Origin: Bacteroidales bacterium
GTDB lineage: Bacteria > Bacteroidota > Bacteroidia > Bacteroidales > JAADJA01
DNA length: 64,000 bases
Assembly (NCBI GenBank): GCA_020052415.1
Contig: JAGVPB010000091.1
Coordinates: 27,207 to 91,206 of the forward strand
Reading direction: 5' to 3'
Position 1 is the first letter of the stretch; every line of letters starts with the position of its first letter. Under the pieces are notes generated by a model. That model saw only the letters and a program-made list of their open reading frames with translations. It was not told the DNA's origin and searched no databases. Positions 16,682 through 26,400 of this stretch are shown one piece after another. The position numbers and the translations under genes were made by a program.

Positions 16682-16756
16682 TGGGATGTACTGGATTCGA
16701 ACCAGTGACCCCCGCCCTGTCAAGGCGATGCTCTAAACCAGCTGAGCTAACATCCC
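16682..16756 (-). tRNA. tRNA-Val (anticodon GAC)
   Basis: Minus-strand cloverleaf: acceptor GGGATGT pairs with ACATCCC, D arm AGCTCAGCTGGTTTAGAGC, anticodon stem TCGCC/GGCGG with loop TTGACAG (anticodon GAC), and T arm ACTGGTTCGAATCCAGT. The 3' CCA is not encoded. Confidence 0.93.
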
Positions 16757-16801
16757 GATGCTGCGCAAAAATAATAAAGATTATAATTTTTGGTAAATTA
16801 T

Positions 16802-16832
16802 TTTGATTATATTTTATTACTTACTACTTTTG
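16802..16832 (+). promoter_or_regulatory. Bacteroidota-type promoter of rpsU
   Basis: TTTG at 16802-16805, 19 bases, then TACTTTTG at 16825-16832. This fits the phylum consensus TTTG-N19/20-TAnnTTTG. Transcription would start about 7 bases downstream, before the rpsU ATG at 16879. Confidence 0.75.
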
Positions 16833-16878
16833 CGCCCCGATTCAAACATATATTATATTAATTAACAAAAGGAGTAAA

Positions 16879-17073
16879 ATGATCATAGTACCTGTTAAAG
16901 AAGGCGAAAGCATTGATAGAGCTTTAAAAAAATACAAACGCAAATTTGAAAAAACCGGAGTTGTAAAAGAACTTAGGGAAAGACAAAAATTCACAAAACC
17001 TTCAATAATAAAGCGTGAAGAAAAATTAAAAGCGATTTATATCCAGCAATTAAGGCAGCAGGAAGAAGGTTAA
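16879..17073 (+). CDS. rpsU: 30S ribosomal protein S21
   Basis: A 64-residue basic protein with the S21 signature VKEGESIDRALKKYKRKFEK at residues 5-24. It joins the 30S platform near the 3' end of 16S rRNA. In Bacteroidota, S21 together with S18 and S6 helps occlude the anti-Shine-Dalgarno sequence, in keeping with the weak ribosome binding sites in this window. Followed by the xerC promoter. Confidence 0.95.
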   Translation: MIIVPVKEGESIDRALKKYKRKFEKTGVVKELRERQKFTKPSIIKREEKLKAIYIQQLRQQEEG

Positions 17074-17114
17074 ATAATAAAGATATTTAAATTAGTTTTC
17101 AACAAAAAGAAATT

Positions 17115-17144
17115 TTTGTTTCATTATAAAGTTTATTACTTTTG
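17115..17144 (+). promoter_or_regulatory. Bacteroidota-type promoter of xerC
   Basis: TTTG at 17115-17118, 18 bases, then TACTTTTG at 17137-17144. A TTG that could begin a longer xerC frame (17142) lies in this minus-7 box, which supports the ATG at 17169 as the real start. Confidence 0.65.
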
Positions 17145-17168
17145 AAACATAGATTTCTTTTTTTGTTT

Positions 17169-18056
17169 ATGTATATAGACAGGTTCATACAATTCCTCCG
17201 GTTCGAAAAAAGGTACTCCCACAACACAATAATAGCCTACGAAAAAGACCTGGCCCAATTTCAGTCATACCTTATAACTGAATACAATATTAATAATATT
17301 GACCAGGTAAATTACCACATGATACGCTCATGGCTGGTCAGTTTATCCAATGAAAAAATCGGTAACCGTTCGATCAACCGGAAACTTTCAACATTGAAAA
17401 CTTATTATAAATTTTTAATTAGAGAAAATTTGATTTCTGAAAATCCCCTGTTTAAAATTCTCTCCCCAAAAACAAGTAAAAGATTACCGGAATTTGTGAG
17501 AGAAGAAAATATGAATCAGCTTTTGGATGATATAGATTTTGGTGATGGATTTCAGGGTATAAGAGATAAACTCATCATCGAAATGTTCTATTTTACAGGG
17601 ATGAGGTTATCGGAGCTTGTTAATTTAAAGGATGCGGATATTAATATATCAGGAAGGCAAATAAAAGTTCTTGGCAAAAGGAATAAAGAAAGAATTATTC
17701 CCATAACCGACCTATTGGTGAACTCTGTTGAAGCATATCTTTCAGGCAGAAAAAATTTAGTAAATTTTAATGAACCAAATAACTATTTTTTCGTTACAGA
17801 TAAAGGAAAAAGAATTTATAAAGAACTCGTGTACCGTTGTATAAATTCATATCTTGGAATGGTTTCAACCCTGAGAAAAAAAAGTCCTCATATCCTACGT
17901 CATACTTTTGCCACACATATGCTTAACAACGGAGCCGATCTCAATGCAATCAAGGAATTATTGGGTCACAGCAATTTGTCTGCTACCCAGGTTTATACCC
18001 ATAATACGATCGAAAAGCTCAAATCTATATATAAACTAGCCCATCCCAGGGCATAA
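17169..18056 (+). CDS. xerC: Tyrosine recombinase XerC-like
   Basis: A 295-residue recombinase counted from the ATG at 17169. It has the N-terminal SAM-like core-binding domain (about 1-90, with RYSHNTIIAYEKDL) and the catalytic domain with Arg146 (TGMRLSEL), Lys170, His241-x2-Arg244 (HILRHTF), His267 (LGHSNLS) and Tyr276 (VYTH). XerC/XerD pairs resolve chromosome dimers at dif. The gene lies between rpsU and hpf, a chromosomal setting rather than an integron or prophage, so a housekeeping role is likely. The longer frame from 17142 would begin inside the promoter and is rejected. Confidence 0.92.
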   Translation: MYIDRFIQFLRFEKRYSHNTIIAYEKDLAQFQSYLITEYNINNIDQVNYHMIRSWLVSLSNEKIGNRSINRKLSTLKTYYKFLIRENLISENPLFKILSPKTSKRLPEFVREENMNQLLDDIDFGDGFQGIRDKLIIEMFYFTGMRLSELVNLKDADINISGRQIKVLGKRNKERIIPITDLLVNSVEAYLSGRKNLVNFNEPNNYFFVTDKGKRIYKELVYRCINSYLGMVSTLRKKSPHILRHTFATHMLNNGADLNAIKELLGHSNLSATQVYTHNTIEKLKSIYKLAHPRA

Positions 18057-18073
18057 AATGAAAGGAGATAAAA

Positions 18074-18373
18074 ATGAAAGTAAACATCAATTCTGTTCAT
18101 TTCAAGGCAGACAAGAAGCTTTTGGACTTTATAAGTGAAAAGGTTGAGAAATTATCCAGCATGTATGATGGGGTAATTGGAAGTGATGTAACCTTAAAAG
18201 TTGAAAACACGGATACTCCGGATAATAAAATAGCGGAGATTCGCTTACTGATCCGGGGAAATGATCTGTATGCAAAGAAACATTCGAAGACTTTTGAAGA
18301 AGCTACCGACACCGCAGTAGAGGCACTCAGGCATCAACTTACGAAGCGTAAAGACAAAATCCGGAAGCATTAA
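18074..18373 (+). CDS. hpf: Ribosome hibernation-promoting factor, short form (HPF/RaiA)
   Basis: A 99-residue protein of the HPF/YfiA family, beta-alpha-beta-beta-beta-alpha, beginning MKVNINSVHFKADKKLLDFI and ending in a basic tail (TKRKDKIRKH). It lacks the long-form C-terminal dimerisation domain. These proteins bind the decoding centre and tRNA sites of the 30S subunit in resting cells. It follows xerC by 17 bp and is probably co-transcribed with it. Confidence 0.92.
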   Translation: MKVNINSVHFKADKKLLDFISEKVEKLSSMYDGVIGSDVTLKVENTDTPDNKIAEIRLLIRGNDLYAKKHSKTFEEATDTAVEALRHQLTKRKDKIRKH

Positions 18374-18392
18374 AAAATTATTTATTTTTTTC

Positions 18393-18452
18393 TTTGATAA
18401 TTGATAATATGTTTTATACTTTTGCAGTCCTTTTTTCGAGGACTGTTTTTTT
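18393..18452 (+). promoter_or_regulatory. Promoter plus terminator-like leader hairpin of the tRNA-tuf cluster
   Basis: TTTG at 18393-18396, 20 bases, then TACTTTTG at 18417-18424 gives a good promoter. Directly at the predicted transcription start lies CAGTCC (18425-18430), a 9-base loop, GGACTG (18440-18445) and seven T (18446-18452), the form of an intrinsic terminator. It may end hpf transcription from upstream, or act as an attenuator or 5' stabilising hairpin for the tRNA transcript. Confidence 0.6.
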
Positions 18453-18469
18453 ATGTAAAAAATTGACCT

Positions 18470-18543
18470 GCCAATGTAGCTCAGCTGGCCAGAGCTGCTG
18501 ATTTGTAATCAGCCGGTCGGGGGTTCGAATCCCTCCATTGGCT
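18470..18543 (+). tRNA. tRNA-Thr (anticodon TGT)
   Basis: Acceptor GCCAATG/CATTGGC, anticodon arm CTGATTTGTAATCAG with TGT, T arm GGGGGTTCGAATCCCTC. First of four clustered tRNAs before tuf. Confidence 0.94.
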
Positions 18544-18572
18544 CAGTTCTTTAGATATTGGGAATTAAAGTC

Positions 18573-18654
18573 GGGGAGATTCCAGAGTGGTTAAATGGGG
18601 CAGACTGTAAATCTGTTGGCGCAGCCTTCGGAGGTTCGAATCCTTCTCTCCCCA
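18573..18654 (+). tRNA. tRNA-Tyr (anticodon GTA)
   Basis: Class II tRNA with long variable arm: acceptor GGGGAGA/TCTCCCC, anticodon arm CAGACTGTAAATCTG with GTA, T arm GGAGGTTCGAATCCTTC. Confidence 0.94.
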
Positions 18655-18745
18655 CAACAAAGTTGTGAGTTTGAGTAAGGACTTGGTACTAACTGCCAAA
18701 AACTGTTATAAGGGTGATATTAGAAATAAAACTTAAATTCAATAA

Positions 18746-18818
18746 GCGGGAGTAGCTCATATGGTAGAGCGACAGCCTTCCAAGCTGTAGGTGGCCGGTT
18801 CGAGCCCGGTTTCCCGCT
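18746..18818 (+). tRNA. tRNA-Gly (anticodon TCC)
   Basis: Acceptor GCGGGAG pairs with TTCCCGC, anticodon loop CTTCCAA with TCC, T arm CCGGTTCGAGCCCGG. Confidence 0.93.
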
Positions 18819-18823
18819 CAAAA

Positions 18824-18895
18824 GCCATTGTAGCTCAGGGGTAGAGCACTTCCTTGGTAAGGAAGGGGTCGCGAGTTCAATTCTCGCCAATGGCT
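18824..18895 (+). tRNA. tRNA-Thr (anticodon GGT)
   Basis: Acceptor GCCATTG/CAATGGC, anticodon arm CTTCCTTGGTAAGGAAG with GGT, T arm GCGAGTTCAATTCTCGC. Lies 59 bp before tuf. Confidence 0.94.
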
Positions 18896-18954
18896 CGATG
18901 ACTCAAATTAACCGCAAAATATTATTTTGTAAATACTTTTAAACAATAATTGAC

Positions 18955-20142
18955 ATGGCAAAAGAAACATTTGATCGTTCGAAACCGCACGTTAATATTG
19001 GCACCATTGGTCATGTTGACCACGGTAAAACAACTTTAACCGCTGCTATTACATTAAACCTTCAGGATAAAGGTTTAGCTACTTTTAAATCTTTTGATGA
19101 AATTGACAATGCACCAGAAGAAAAAGAAAGAGGTATTACCATTAATACCGCTCACGTTGAGTATTCAACAGCTAACAGGCATTATGCGCACGTTGACTGT
19201 CCGGGTCATGCCGACTATGTAAAAAACATGGTTACAGGGGCAGCTCAAATGGACGGGGCTATCGTGGTTGTAGCAGCAACAGATGGACCTATGCCTCAAA
19301 CCCGCGAACACATATTGCTTGCACGCCAGGTAGGTGTTCCTAAAATTGTCATATTCATGAATAAAGTTGACATGGTGGAGGATGAAGAATTGCTGGAAAT
19401 CGTCGAAATGGAAATTCGTGAATTACTCAGTTTCTATGAATTTGATGGTGAAAATACTCCGGTTATTCGTGGATCCGCTTTAGGAGCCTTAAACAAGGAA
19501 GAAAAATGGATACCCAAAATATGGGAATTAATGGATGCTTGTGACAGCTGGATTCCTTTACCTGTTCGTGATATAGAAAAGCCATTCCTTATGCCTGTTG
19601 AAGATGTATTTTCCATTACAGGAAGAGGAACTGTAGCTACCGGAAGAATAGAATCTGGTGTTATTAAAATCGGCGATGCAGTTGATATTATTGGATTAGG
19701 TGCAGAAAAACTTAAATCAGTATGTACCGGAGTTGAGATGTTCAGGAAAATTCTTGACAGAGGCGAAGCCGGAGATAATGCAGGATTATTACTCAGAGGT
19801 ATTGATAAAAAAGATATTTGCAGGGGTATGGTAATTGCACATCCCGGTTCAATCACACCTCATAAGAAGTTCAAAGCTGAGGTGTACGTTTTGAAAAAAG
19901 AAGAAGGTGGAAGACACACTCCTTTTCATAATAAGTATCGTCCACAGTTTTACTTCAGAACAACTGATGTTACTGGTGAAATGTTGTTACCCGAAGGTGT
20001 TGAAATGGTGATGCCGGGCGATAACCTTAATGTTGAGGTTCATCTGATTGCTGAAATAGCTATGAATAAAAACCTGCGTTTTGCAATCCGTGAAGGAGGA
20101 AGAACAGTCGGTGCCGGTCAGGTAATTGAAATTCTTGAATAA
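18955..20142 (+). CDS. tuf: Elongation factor Tu
   Basis: A 395-residue translational GTPase that delivers aminoacyl-tRNA to the ribosome. G1 is GHVDHGKT at 19-26, the effector loop holds [13 protein letters not shown]3 is DCPGHADY, G4 is NKVD near 136-139 and G5 is GSAL near 174. Domains II and III are complete and the chain ends [11 protein letters not shown]. tuf after a tRNA cluster and before tRNA-Trp-secE-nusG is the conserved bacterial order. A likely terminator follows. Confidence 0.98.
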   Translation: MAKETFDRSKPHVNIGTIGHVDHGKTTLTAAITLNLQDKGLATFKSFDEIDNAPEEKERGITINTAHVEYSTANRHYAHVDCPGHADYVKNMVTGAAQMDGAIVVVAATDGPMPQTREHILLARQVGVPKIVIFMNKVDMVEDEELLEIVEMEIRELLSFYEFDGENTPVIRGSALGALNKEEKWIPKIWELMDACDSWIPLPVRDIEKPFLMPVEDVFSITGRGTVATGRIESGVIKIGDAVDIIGLGAEKLKSVCTGVEMFRKILDRGEAGDNAGLLLRGIDKKDICRGMVIAHPGSITPHKKFKAEVYVLKKEEGGRHTPFHNKYRPQFYFRTTDVTGEMLLPEGVEMVMPGDNLNVEVHLIAEIAMNKNLRFAIREGGRTVGAGQVIEILE

Positions 20143-20167
20143 CTTTTTCAGTTAAACAATATGATAT

Positions 20168-20198
20168 AAAGGTATCCCAGAAATTTCGGGGTACCTTT
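20168..20198 (+). terminator. Hairpin after tuf, probable terminator
   Basis: AAAGGTATCCC pairs with GGGGTACCTTT (10 of 11 Watson-Crick, one wobble) around a 9-base loop. The following TTTATATA is only a weak T-tract, so termination may be partial and allow read-through into tRNA-Trp and secE. Confidence 0.6.
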
Positions 20199-20232
20199 AT
20201 ATACAATAATAACGTTCTTTAAATAGTTAAAT

Positions 20233-20305
20233 ACGGGTGTAGCTCAGCTGGTAGAGCTCTGGTCTCCAAAACCAGGAGTCGTGGGTTCAAGTCCTACCAC
20301 CCGTG
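20233..20305 (+). tRNA. tRNA-Trp (anticodon CCA)
   Basis: Acceptor ACGGGTG/CACCCGT, anticodon arm CTGGTCTCCAAAACCAG with CCA, T arm GTGGGTTCAAGTCCTAC. Sits 18 bp before secE, a placement widely conserved in bacteria. Confidence 0.94.
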
Positions 20306-20323
20306 CATAATAATTGATTTTAA

Positions 20324-20521
20324 ATGGCAAAATTAAAAATACAAAATTACGTCAGTGAAAGCTATGACGAACTGGTTCATAAAGTTTCCTGGCCTACATG
20401 GAATGAGCTTCAAAACAGTGCAATCGTTGTGTCAATTGCTTCCCTCATCATTGCACTTATAGTATATTTAATGGATTTTTCTTTTCAAAATCTTTTACAG
20501 TTGTTTTATAAAAATTTCTAA
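20324..20521 (+). CDS. secE: Preprotein translocase subunit SecE
   Basis: A 65-residue single-TM protein. An amphipathic N-terminal helix (SYDELVHKVSWPTWNELQNS) precedes one membrane helix at about residues 33-58. The KVSWPTW motif is the SecE signature. It clamps the SecY channel in the inner membrane. Short form as usual outside the Enterobacteria. Confidence 0.95.
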   Translation: MAKLKIQNYVSESYDELVHKVSWPTWNELQNSAIVVSIASLIIALIVYLMDFSFQNLLQLFYKNF

Positions 20522-20577
20522 GAAAGTTTTAGTGTCTGTCATTATTCATCAGAGAATTAAAAATTTACATTTCAGGG

Positions 20578-21120
20578 ATGACTGAACAAGTTAAAAAGTG
20601 GTATGTAGTTCGTACAATTAGCGGGACTGAGAAAAAAGTTAAGGGATACATCGAAAGCGAGATCAACCGGCTTAATTTGGGCGATTACATTTCAAAAATC
20701 CTGATCCCGATCGAAAAAGTGTACCAGGTAAGGAATGGTAAAAAAATCAGCAAGGAGCGAAATCTTTACCCTGGTTACATACTCATTGAAGCGGTATTGA
20801 TTGGAGAAATACCCCACACAATAAAAAACATTCCTGGTGTAATTGGATTTTTAGGAACAAAGGGAGAGCCAAATCCGATCCGTCAATCGGAAGTTAACCG
20901 GATTTTGGGGAAAGTTGATGAACTTGCCGAGCAGGGTGAAGAAGTAAATGTTCCTTACATTGTTGGTGAGACAGTAACTGTAGTTGATGGCCCATTCAAT
21001 AGTTTCAGCGGTATCATCGAAGAAATTAACGAGGAAAAAAAGAAGTTGAAGGTGATGGTTAAGATCTTCGGTCGTAAAACGCCACTTGAATTAGGATTCA
21101 TGCAGGTAGAGAAAGAATAA
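20578..21120 (+). CDS. nusG: Transcription termination/antitermination factor NusG
   Basis: A 180-residue protein with the NGN domain ([20 protein letters not shown] near the N-terminus; [12 protein letters not shown] at about 62-73) and a C-terminal KOW domain ([20 protein letters not shown], about 130-150). It binds the RNA polymerase clamp and couples transcription to ribosomes or Rho. It heads the ribosomal protein/RNA polymerase operon as in most bacteria. Confidence 0.97.
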   Translation: MTEQVKKWYVVRTISGTEKKVKGYIESEINRLNLGDYISKILIPIEKVYQVRNGKKISKERNLYPGYILIEAVLIGEIPHTIKNIPGVIGFLGTKGEPNPIRQSEVNRILGKVDELAEQGEEVNVPYIVGETVTVVDGPFNSFSGIIEEINEEKKKLKVMVKIFGRKTPLELGFMQVEKE

Positions 21121-21179
21121 TCTAAGAATTGAGCTGTTACGCAAAGCAAATATTTATCTTAATGTAGTAATTAAACAAA

Positions 21180-21626
21180 ATGGCTAAAGAAGTAAGTGGA
21201 TTAATCAAATTGCAGATCAAAGGCGGTGCAGCAAATCCATCACCACCCGTAGGACCGGCATTAGGTGCAAAAGGTGTTAATATTATGGAGTTTTGCAAGC
21301 AATTTAACGCCCGTACTCAGGATAAAGCAGGACAAATACTTCCTGTAATTATAACTGTTTACAGGGATAAGTCTTTTGATTTTATTATAAAAACTCCACC
21401 GGTCGCAGTACAACTATTGCAGGCTGCTAAAGTACAGAAAGGGTCGCCGGAATCCAACAGGACAAAAATTGCTACAATCAGTTGGGAACAGGTAAAGGCA
21501 ATCGCTGAAGCAAAAATGCCTGATTTAAATGCTTTTACAATGGAATCAGCAATGAAGATGGTTGCCGGTACTGCAAGAAGCATGGGCATTAATGTAAAAG
21601 GGAATGCACCTTTCAAGGAAAATTAA
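21180..21626 (+). CDS. rplK: 50S ribosomal protein L11
   Basis: A 148-residue protein with the L11 N-domain ([20 protein letters not shown]) and the C-terminal rRNA-binding domain ending SMGINVKG. It binds the GTPase-associated centre of 23S rRNA with L10 and L7/L12. The gene lies 59 bp after nusG and 43 bp before rplA. Confidence 0.97.
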   Translation: MAKEVSGLIKLQIKGGAANPSPPVGPALGAKGVNIMEFCKQFNARTQDKAGQILPVIITVYRDKSFDFIIKTPPVAVQLLQAAKVQKGSPESNRTKIATISWEQVKAIAEAKMPDLNAFTMESAMKMVAGTARSMGINVKGNAPFKEN

Positions 21627-21669
21627 CAGGAGTTTTAATAATTGCAGAGTTAAATAATAAATTGGTAAA

Positions 21670-22368
21670 ATGGCCAAAACAAGTAGAAAAAGGAAAGAAG
21701 TTTTAGCAAAATTCGATAAGAGTACACCTTATCCTATTTCAGATGCGGTAAATATTATCAAAAATATTACCTATACCAAGTTTGATGCATCGGTTGATTT
21801 GGATATTCGACTGGGAGTTGATCCCAGAAAAGCGAACCAAATGGTGCGCGGTACAGTAGCCCTGCCTCATGGTACGGGTAAAACCATCAGAGTTTTGGTA
21901 TTATGCACACCTGATAAGGAGGAGGAAGCTAAAGCTGCAGGAGCTGATTATGTTGGTCTTGATGAATATGTCCAGAAAATTAAGGGAGGATGGACCGATA
22001 TTGACGTAGTAATTACGATGCCAAGTGTGATGCCAAAAGTAGGAGCACTTGGTAAGATTTTAGGTCCAAGGGGATTGATGCCCAATCCAAAAAGCGGCAC
22101 AGTCACTATGGAAATCGGTAAAGCCGTTCTGGATGTAAAAGCCGGAAAAATTGATTTTAAGGTTGACAAAACGGGAATAATTCATGCATCGGTGGCAAAA
22201 GTTTCATTTACAAGTGAAAAGATAATTGACAATGCAAAAGAATTGATTCAAACGATTGTGAAGCTTAAACCACCTGCTGCAAAAGGTACTTACATAAAAA
22301 GTATATACCTGTCAAGTACAATGAGTCCTGGCGTTCAAATTGAACCTAAATCAGTTACAGTTATTTAA
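21670..22368 (+). CDS. rplA: 50S ribosomal protein L1
   Basis: A 232-residue L1 with the conserved [15 protein letters not shown] block at about residues 132-146. It forms the mobile L1 stalk at the E-site. In many bacteria it represses the L11-L1 message by binding a mimic of its rRNA site; no obvious copy was recognised in the 59-bp rplK leader. Confidence 0.97.
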   Translation: MAKTSRKRKEVLAKFDKSTPYPISDAVNIIKNITYTKFDASVDLDIRLGVDPRKANQMVRGTVALPHGTGKTIRVLVLCTPDKEEEAKAAGADYVGLDEYVQKIKGGWTDIDVVITMPSVMPKVGALGKILGPRGLMPNPKSGTVTMEIGKAVLDVKAGKIDFKVDKTGIIHASVAKVSFTSEKIIDNAKELIQTIVKLKPPAAKGTYIKSIYLSSTMSPGVQIEPKSVTVI

Positions 22369-22397
22369 TAACAGATTAAAAGGTAAAACATTTTACA

Positions 22398-22919
22398 ATG
22401 AGAAAAGATGAAAAAAATCAACTTATTGATGTTATCACTGAACAGCTCAATAATAACAGAACGATTTATCTTGCCGACATTTCAGAATTAAATGCAGAAG
22501 ATACGAGTAGTTTGAGAAGGCTGTGCTTTAAGAAGGATATCAAGTTGATGGTTGTTAAAAATACATTGCTCAAAAGAGCGATGGAGAAATCGGAAAAGAA
22601 CCTCGATGAACTTTATGCCGTGCTTAACGGTCCTACTTCATTAATGTTTTCTGAAGCCGGAAATGCTCCGGCGAAGCTTATTAAAGAGTTCAGAAAAAAA
22701 TCTGAAAGGCCGTATTTAAAAGGCGCTTATGTTGAAGAGGTTTCATACCTTGGTAATGATCAACTGGAAATGTTAATCAACATTAAGTCCAAAAATGAAT
22801 TGATAGCAGATGTGATTGCATTACTCCAATCGCCTGCGAAACAAGTCATTTCAGGATTACAATCAGGAGGTCAGAAACTTACAGGAATACTTAAAGCTTT
22901 ATCGGAAAAAGCTGCTTAA
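22398..22919 (+). CDS. rplJ: 50S ribosomal protein L10
   Basis: A 173-residue L10 with MVVKNTLLKRAME near residues 51-63 and a C-terminal helix that anchors L7/L12 dimers. The rplA-rplJ gap is only 29 bp, too short for the long L10 leader found in Enterobacteria, so any autoregulation must work differently. Confidence 0.96.
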   Translation: MRKDEKNQLIDVITEQLNNNRTIYLADISELNAEDTSSLRRLCFKKDIKLMVVKNTLLKRAMEKSEKNLDELYAVLNGPTSLMFSEAGNAPAKLIKEFRKKSERPYLKGAYVEEVSYLGNDQLEMLINIKSKNELIADVIALLQSPAKQVISGLQSGGQKLTGILKALSEKAA

Positions 22920-22964
22920 TATTAAAATCAAAATTGAATTAATAAATTTTTAAAATTAGATAAA

Positions 22965-23342
22965 ATGGCTGATTTAAAAGAATTTGCAGAAAAGTTAGTA
23001 AATTTAAGTGTTAAGGAAGTCAATCAATTAGCACAAATATTAAAAGAAGAATATGGGATTGAACCAGCAGCTGCTGCAATTGCAGTTGCCGGTCCTGCTG
23101 CTGCTGCTGAAGGAAGCGCTGCTCAGGAAAAAACCTCATTTGATGTTATACTTAAAGCTGCCGGACAATCAAAACTTGCAGTTGTAAAACTTGTCAAAGA
23201 ATTGACAAGTCTTGGACTTAAAGAGGCAAAAGAATTGGTTGACGCGGCGCCCAAAGCTATAAAAGAAGGGGTTTCGAAAGACGAAGCAGATGCATTACAA
23301 AAACAATTAGAAGAAGCCGGAGCAGAGGTTGAAGTTAAATAA
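22965..23342 (+). CDS. rplL: 50S ribosomal protein L7/L12
   Basis: A 125-residue acidic stalk protein: N-terminal dimerisation helices, an alanine-rich hinge at about residues 36-52 ([16 protein letters not shown]), and the factor-binding C-domain with [18 protein letters not shown]. It recruits EF-Tu, EF-G and IF2. The 121-bp space to rpoB contains a possible hairpin (23371-23393). Confidence 0.97.
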   Translation: MADLKEFAEKLVNLSVKEVNQLAQILKEEYGIEPAAAAIAVAGPAAAAEGSAAQEKTSFDVILKAAGQSKLAVVKLVKELTSLGLKEAKELVDAAPKAIKEGVSKDEADALQKQLEEAGAEVEVK

Positions 23343-23370
23343 GGATTTTAGACTGTAATGCGGGAATTAG

Positions 23371-23393
23371 GCTGCCTTGCTCCAAAGGATGGA
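23371..23393 (+). promoter_or_regulatory. Imperfect hairpin between rplL and rpoB
   Basis: The message reads GCTGCCTTGCTCC, AAA, GGATGGAAGG: CCTT pairs with AAGG and TCC with GGA, with an interior mismatch. No T-tract follows. A processing site or partial attenuator that sets the ribosomal-protein to RNA-polymerase ratio is possible (inference). Confidence 0.3.
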
Positions 23394-23463
23394 AGGTGGT
23401 CTATTTCCTTATTTATAATTTCATGTTTAATACAATTTATTTAAACCTAAAAAACTTATCACC

Positions 23464-26400
23464 TTGGCTACTACCAATGAATATAACCGTATAGATTTCG
23501 GTTCGACAAAAATAAAATTTCCGTACCCGGATTTTCTGGATATTCAGCTTAAATCATTTCAGGATTTTTTCCAGCTTGAGACAAATCCCGAAAACAGGGC
23601 CGGGGAAGGCTTATACAAAGTTTTCAGTGAAAATTTCCCGATCACTGATGCCAGGAATAATTTTATACTTGAATTCCTGGATTATTTTATTGATCCTCCA
23701 AGATATTCAATAGACGAATGTATTGACAGAGGACTTTCGTACAGCGTACCGTTAAAAGCAAAATTAAAGCTGTACTGTACCGATCCTGAACACGAAGATT
23801 TTGAAACCATTATCCAGGATGTTTATCTTGGGATGATTCCTTATATGACACCCAAAGGAACCTTTATTATTAATGGTGCTGAACGCGTTGTGGTTTCCCA
23901 GTTGCACAGATCGCCGGGAGTGTTTTTCGGTCAACACATGCATGCTAACGGAACTACTTTGTATTCGGCCAGAATCATACCATTCAAAGGATCATGGATG
24001 GAGTTCACAACCGACATAAATAATGTGATGTATGCTTACATTGACAGGAAGAAAAAACTTCCGGTCACAACATTATTAAGAGCAATCGGGTACGAAAGCG
24101 ACAGGGATATTCTTGAGATATTCAACCTTGCTGAAGAAATAAAAGTCAGCAAGAGCGGACTTAAGAAAGTAATTGGCAGAAGATTGGCCGCCAGGGTTGT
24201 ACGAACATGGATTGAAGATTTTGTGGATGAGGATACCGGTGAGGTGGTTTCCATCGAAAGGACAGAGGTTATCATTGACCGGGAAACACTTTTGGAAAAT
24301 CAGCATATTGATGAAATTGTTGATTCAGGTGTAAAATCAATTTTATTGCACAGGGATGAATCTACAGCCACTGATTATTCCATTATCTTTAATACCTTAC
24401 AAAAAGATACGGCGAACTCAGAAAAAGAAGCTGTGGAGTTCATTTATCGTCAGTTGCGCAATGCAGAACCACCCGACGAGGAAACAGCCCGCGGAATTAT
24501 TGACAAATTATTTTTCTCAGACAAACGATATGATTTGGGTGATGTTGGCCGTTACAGAATCAATAAAAAATTAGGGCTGCAGGTTGATCCGGAAATAAAG
24601 GTACTCACAAAGGAAGATATCATCATCATCATCAAATATCTGATTGAATTAGTTAATTCAAAAACCGATGTTGATGATATTGATCACTTAAGCAACAGGA
24701 GAGTTAGGACCGTAGGTGAACAACTTTACTCACAGTTTGGAGTTGGCCTTGCACGTATGGCAAGAACCATCCGCGAGAGGATGAATGTCAGAGATAATGA
24801 AGTATTTACACCTACCGACCTGATCAATGCTAAAACCTTATCATCGGTCATCAATTCATTTTTTGGTACAAATCAATTGTCACAATTTATGGATCAGACC
24901 AATCCGCTGTCGGAAATTACGCATAAAAGAAGGATTTCGGCATTAGGACCAGGCGGATTATCAAGAGAAAGGGCGGGTTTTGAAGTGAGGGATGTACATT
25001 ATACACATTACGGAAGGCTATGTACGATTGAAACACCTGAAGGTCCCAATATCGGCCTAATATCTTCACTTTGTGTTTATGCTACCATCAACCGGCTGGG
25101 ATTTATTGAAACTCCGTATAAACCTGTTATTGAAGGAAAAGTAAACCTTGCTGAGCCTCCCATTTACCTTAGCGCTGAAGAAGAAGAAGACAAGATCATC
25201 GCTCAGGCAAGCACAATGCTACTGGAGGATGGCACCTTTGCTGAAGACAGAATAAAAGTGAGGTATCATGCAGATTATCCCATTACCCCCAAGGAAAAGG
25301 TTGATCTTATTGATATTGCACCTAACCAGATAGCTTCAATAGCTGCTTCACTGATCCCATTCCTGGAGCATGATGATGCCAACAGGGCACTGATGGGTTC
25401 AAACATGATGCGACAGGCAGTTCCTTTGTTAAATTCTGACAGTCCGATTGTCGGAACCGGGATCGAGGGTAATGTTGCCAAGGATTCCAGAGTACTGATA
25501 AATTCAGAAGGTAACGGTGTGGTGGAATATGTTGACGCTGATGAAATCAGGATAAGATATGATCGTCAGGATGAAGAGAAATTGGTTAGCTTCGAGGAGG
25601 ATCTGCGAATATATCAGTTGACAAAATTCAAAAGGACGAACCAAAATACTTCGGTCAATCTCCGTCCAATCGTTCGGAAAGGCGATAAGGTTAAAAAAGG
25701 ACAGGTGCTCTGCGAAGGTTACGCAACTAAAAATGGCGAGCTTGCACTTGGAAGGAACCTGATGGTAGCTTTTATGCCCTGGAAGGGTTATAACTTTGAA
25801 GATGCAATTGTAGTATCGGAGAGGGTTGTAAAGGAAGATGTTTTTACTTCCGTACACATCGAGGAATTTACCCTTGAAGTCCGGGATACAAAAAGAGGTA
25901 TTGAAGAGCTTACGGCTGATATTCCAAACATCAGTTCCGAAGCGACAAAAGATCTGGACGATAATGGAATAATCCGTATCGGAGCCGAAGTGAATGAAGG
26001 GGATATCCTGATAGGAAAGATTACACCAAAAGGTGAATCCGATCCGACACCTGAAGAAAAATTATTAAGGGCAATCTTTGGGGATAAAGCAGGCGATGTT
26101 AAAGATGCCTCTCTTAAAGCACCACCTTCTATGAAGGGCGTTGTTATTGATAAAAAACTTTTTTCCCGTGCAATTAAAGACAGAAAAGCTAAAAGCAAGG
26201 AAAAAGATATTATTAAAATCCTTGATAACGAATACAATAAAAATTCGGAAGAACTTAAAACTAAATTAGTTGATAAGCTGAATATCATTGTAAACGGGAA
26301 AACTTCTCAGGGTGTTTATAATAAATTTAAGGAAGAGATCATCCCTAAAAAGGCCAAGTTCACACAGAAGATGCTCCAGGGTATTGATTACCTCAATGTT

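Noticed and set aside
17169..18056. Integrase of a genomic island next to the tRNA cluster
   Set aside because: XerC-type length and motifs, with rpsU and hpf as neighbours, indicate a housekeeping recombinase; no direct-repeat att sites were seen at the tRNA genes.
25788..26288. Minus-strand frame of 166 codons inside rpoB
   Set aside because: The Ser/Leu-rich composition is the usual shadow of the rpoB reading frame; no promoter or motif.
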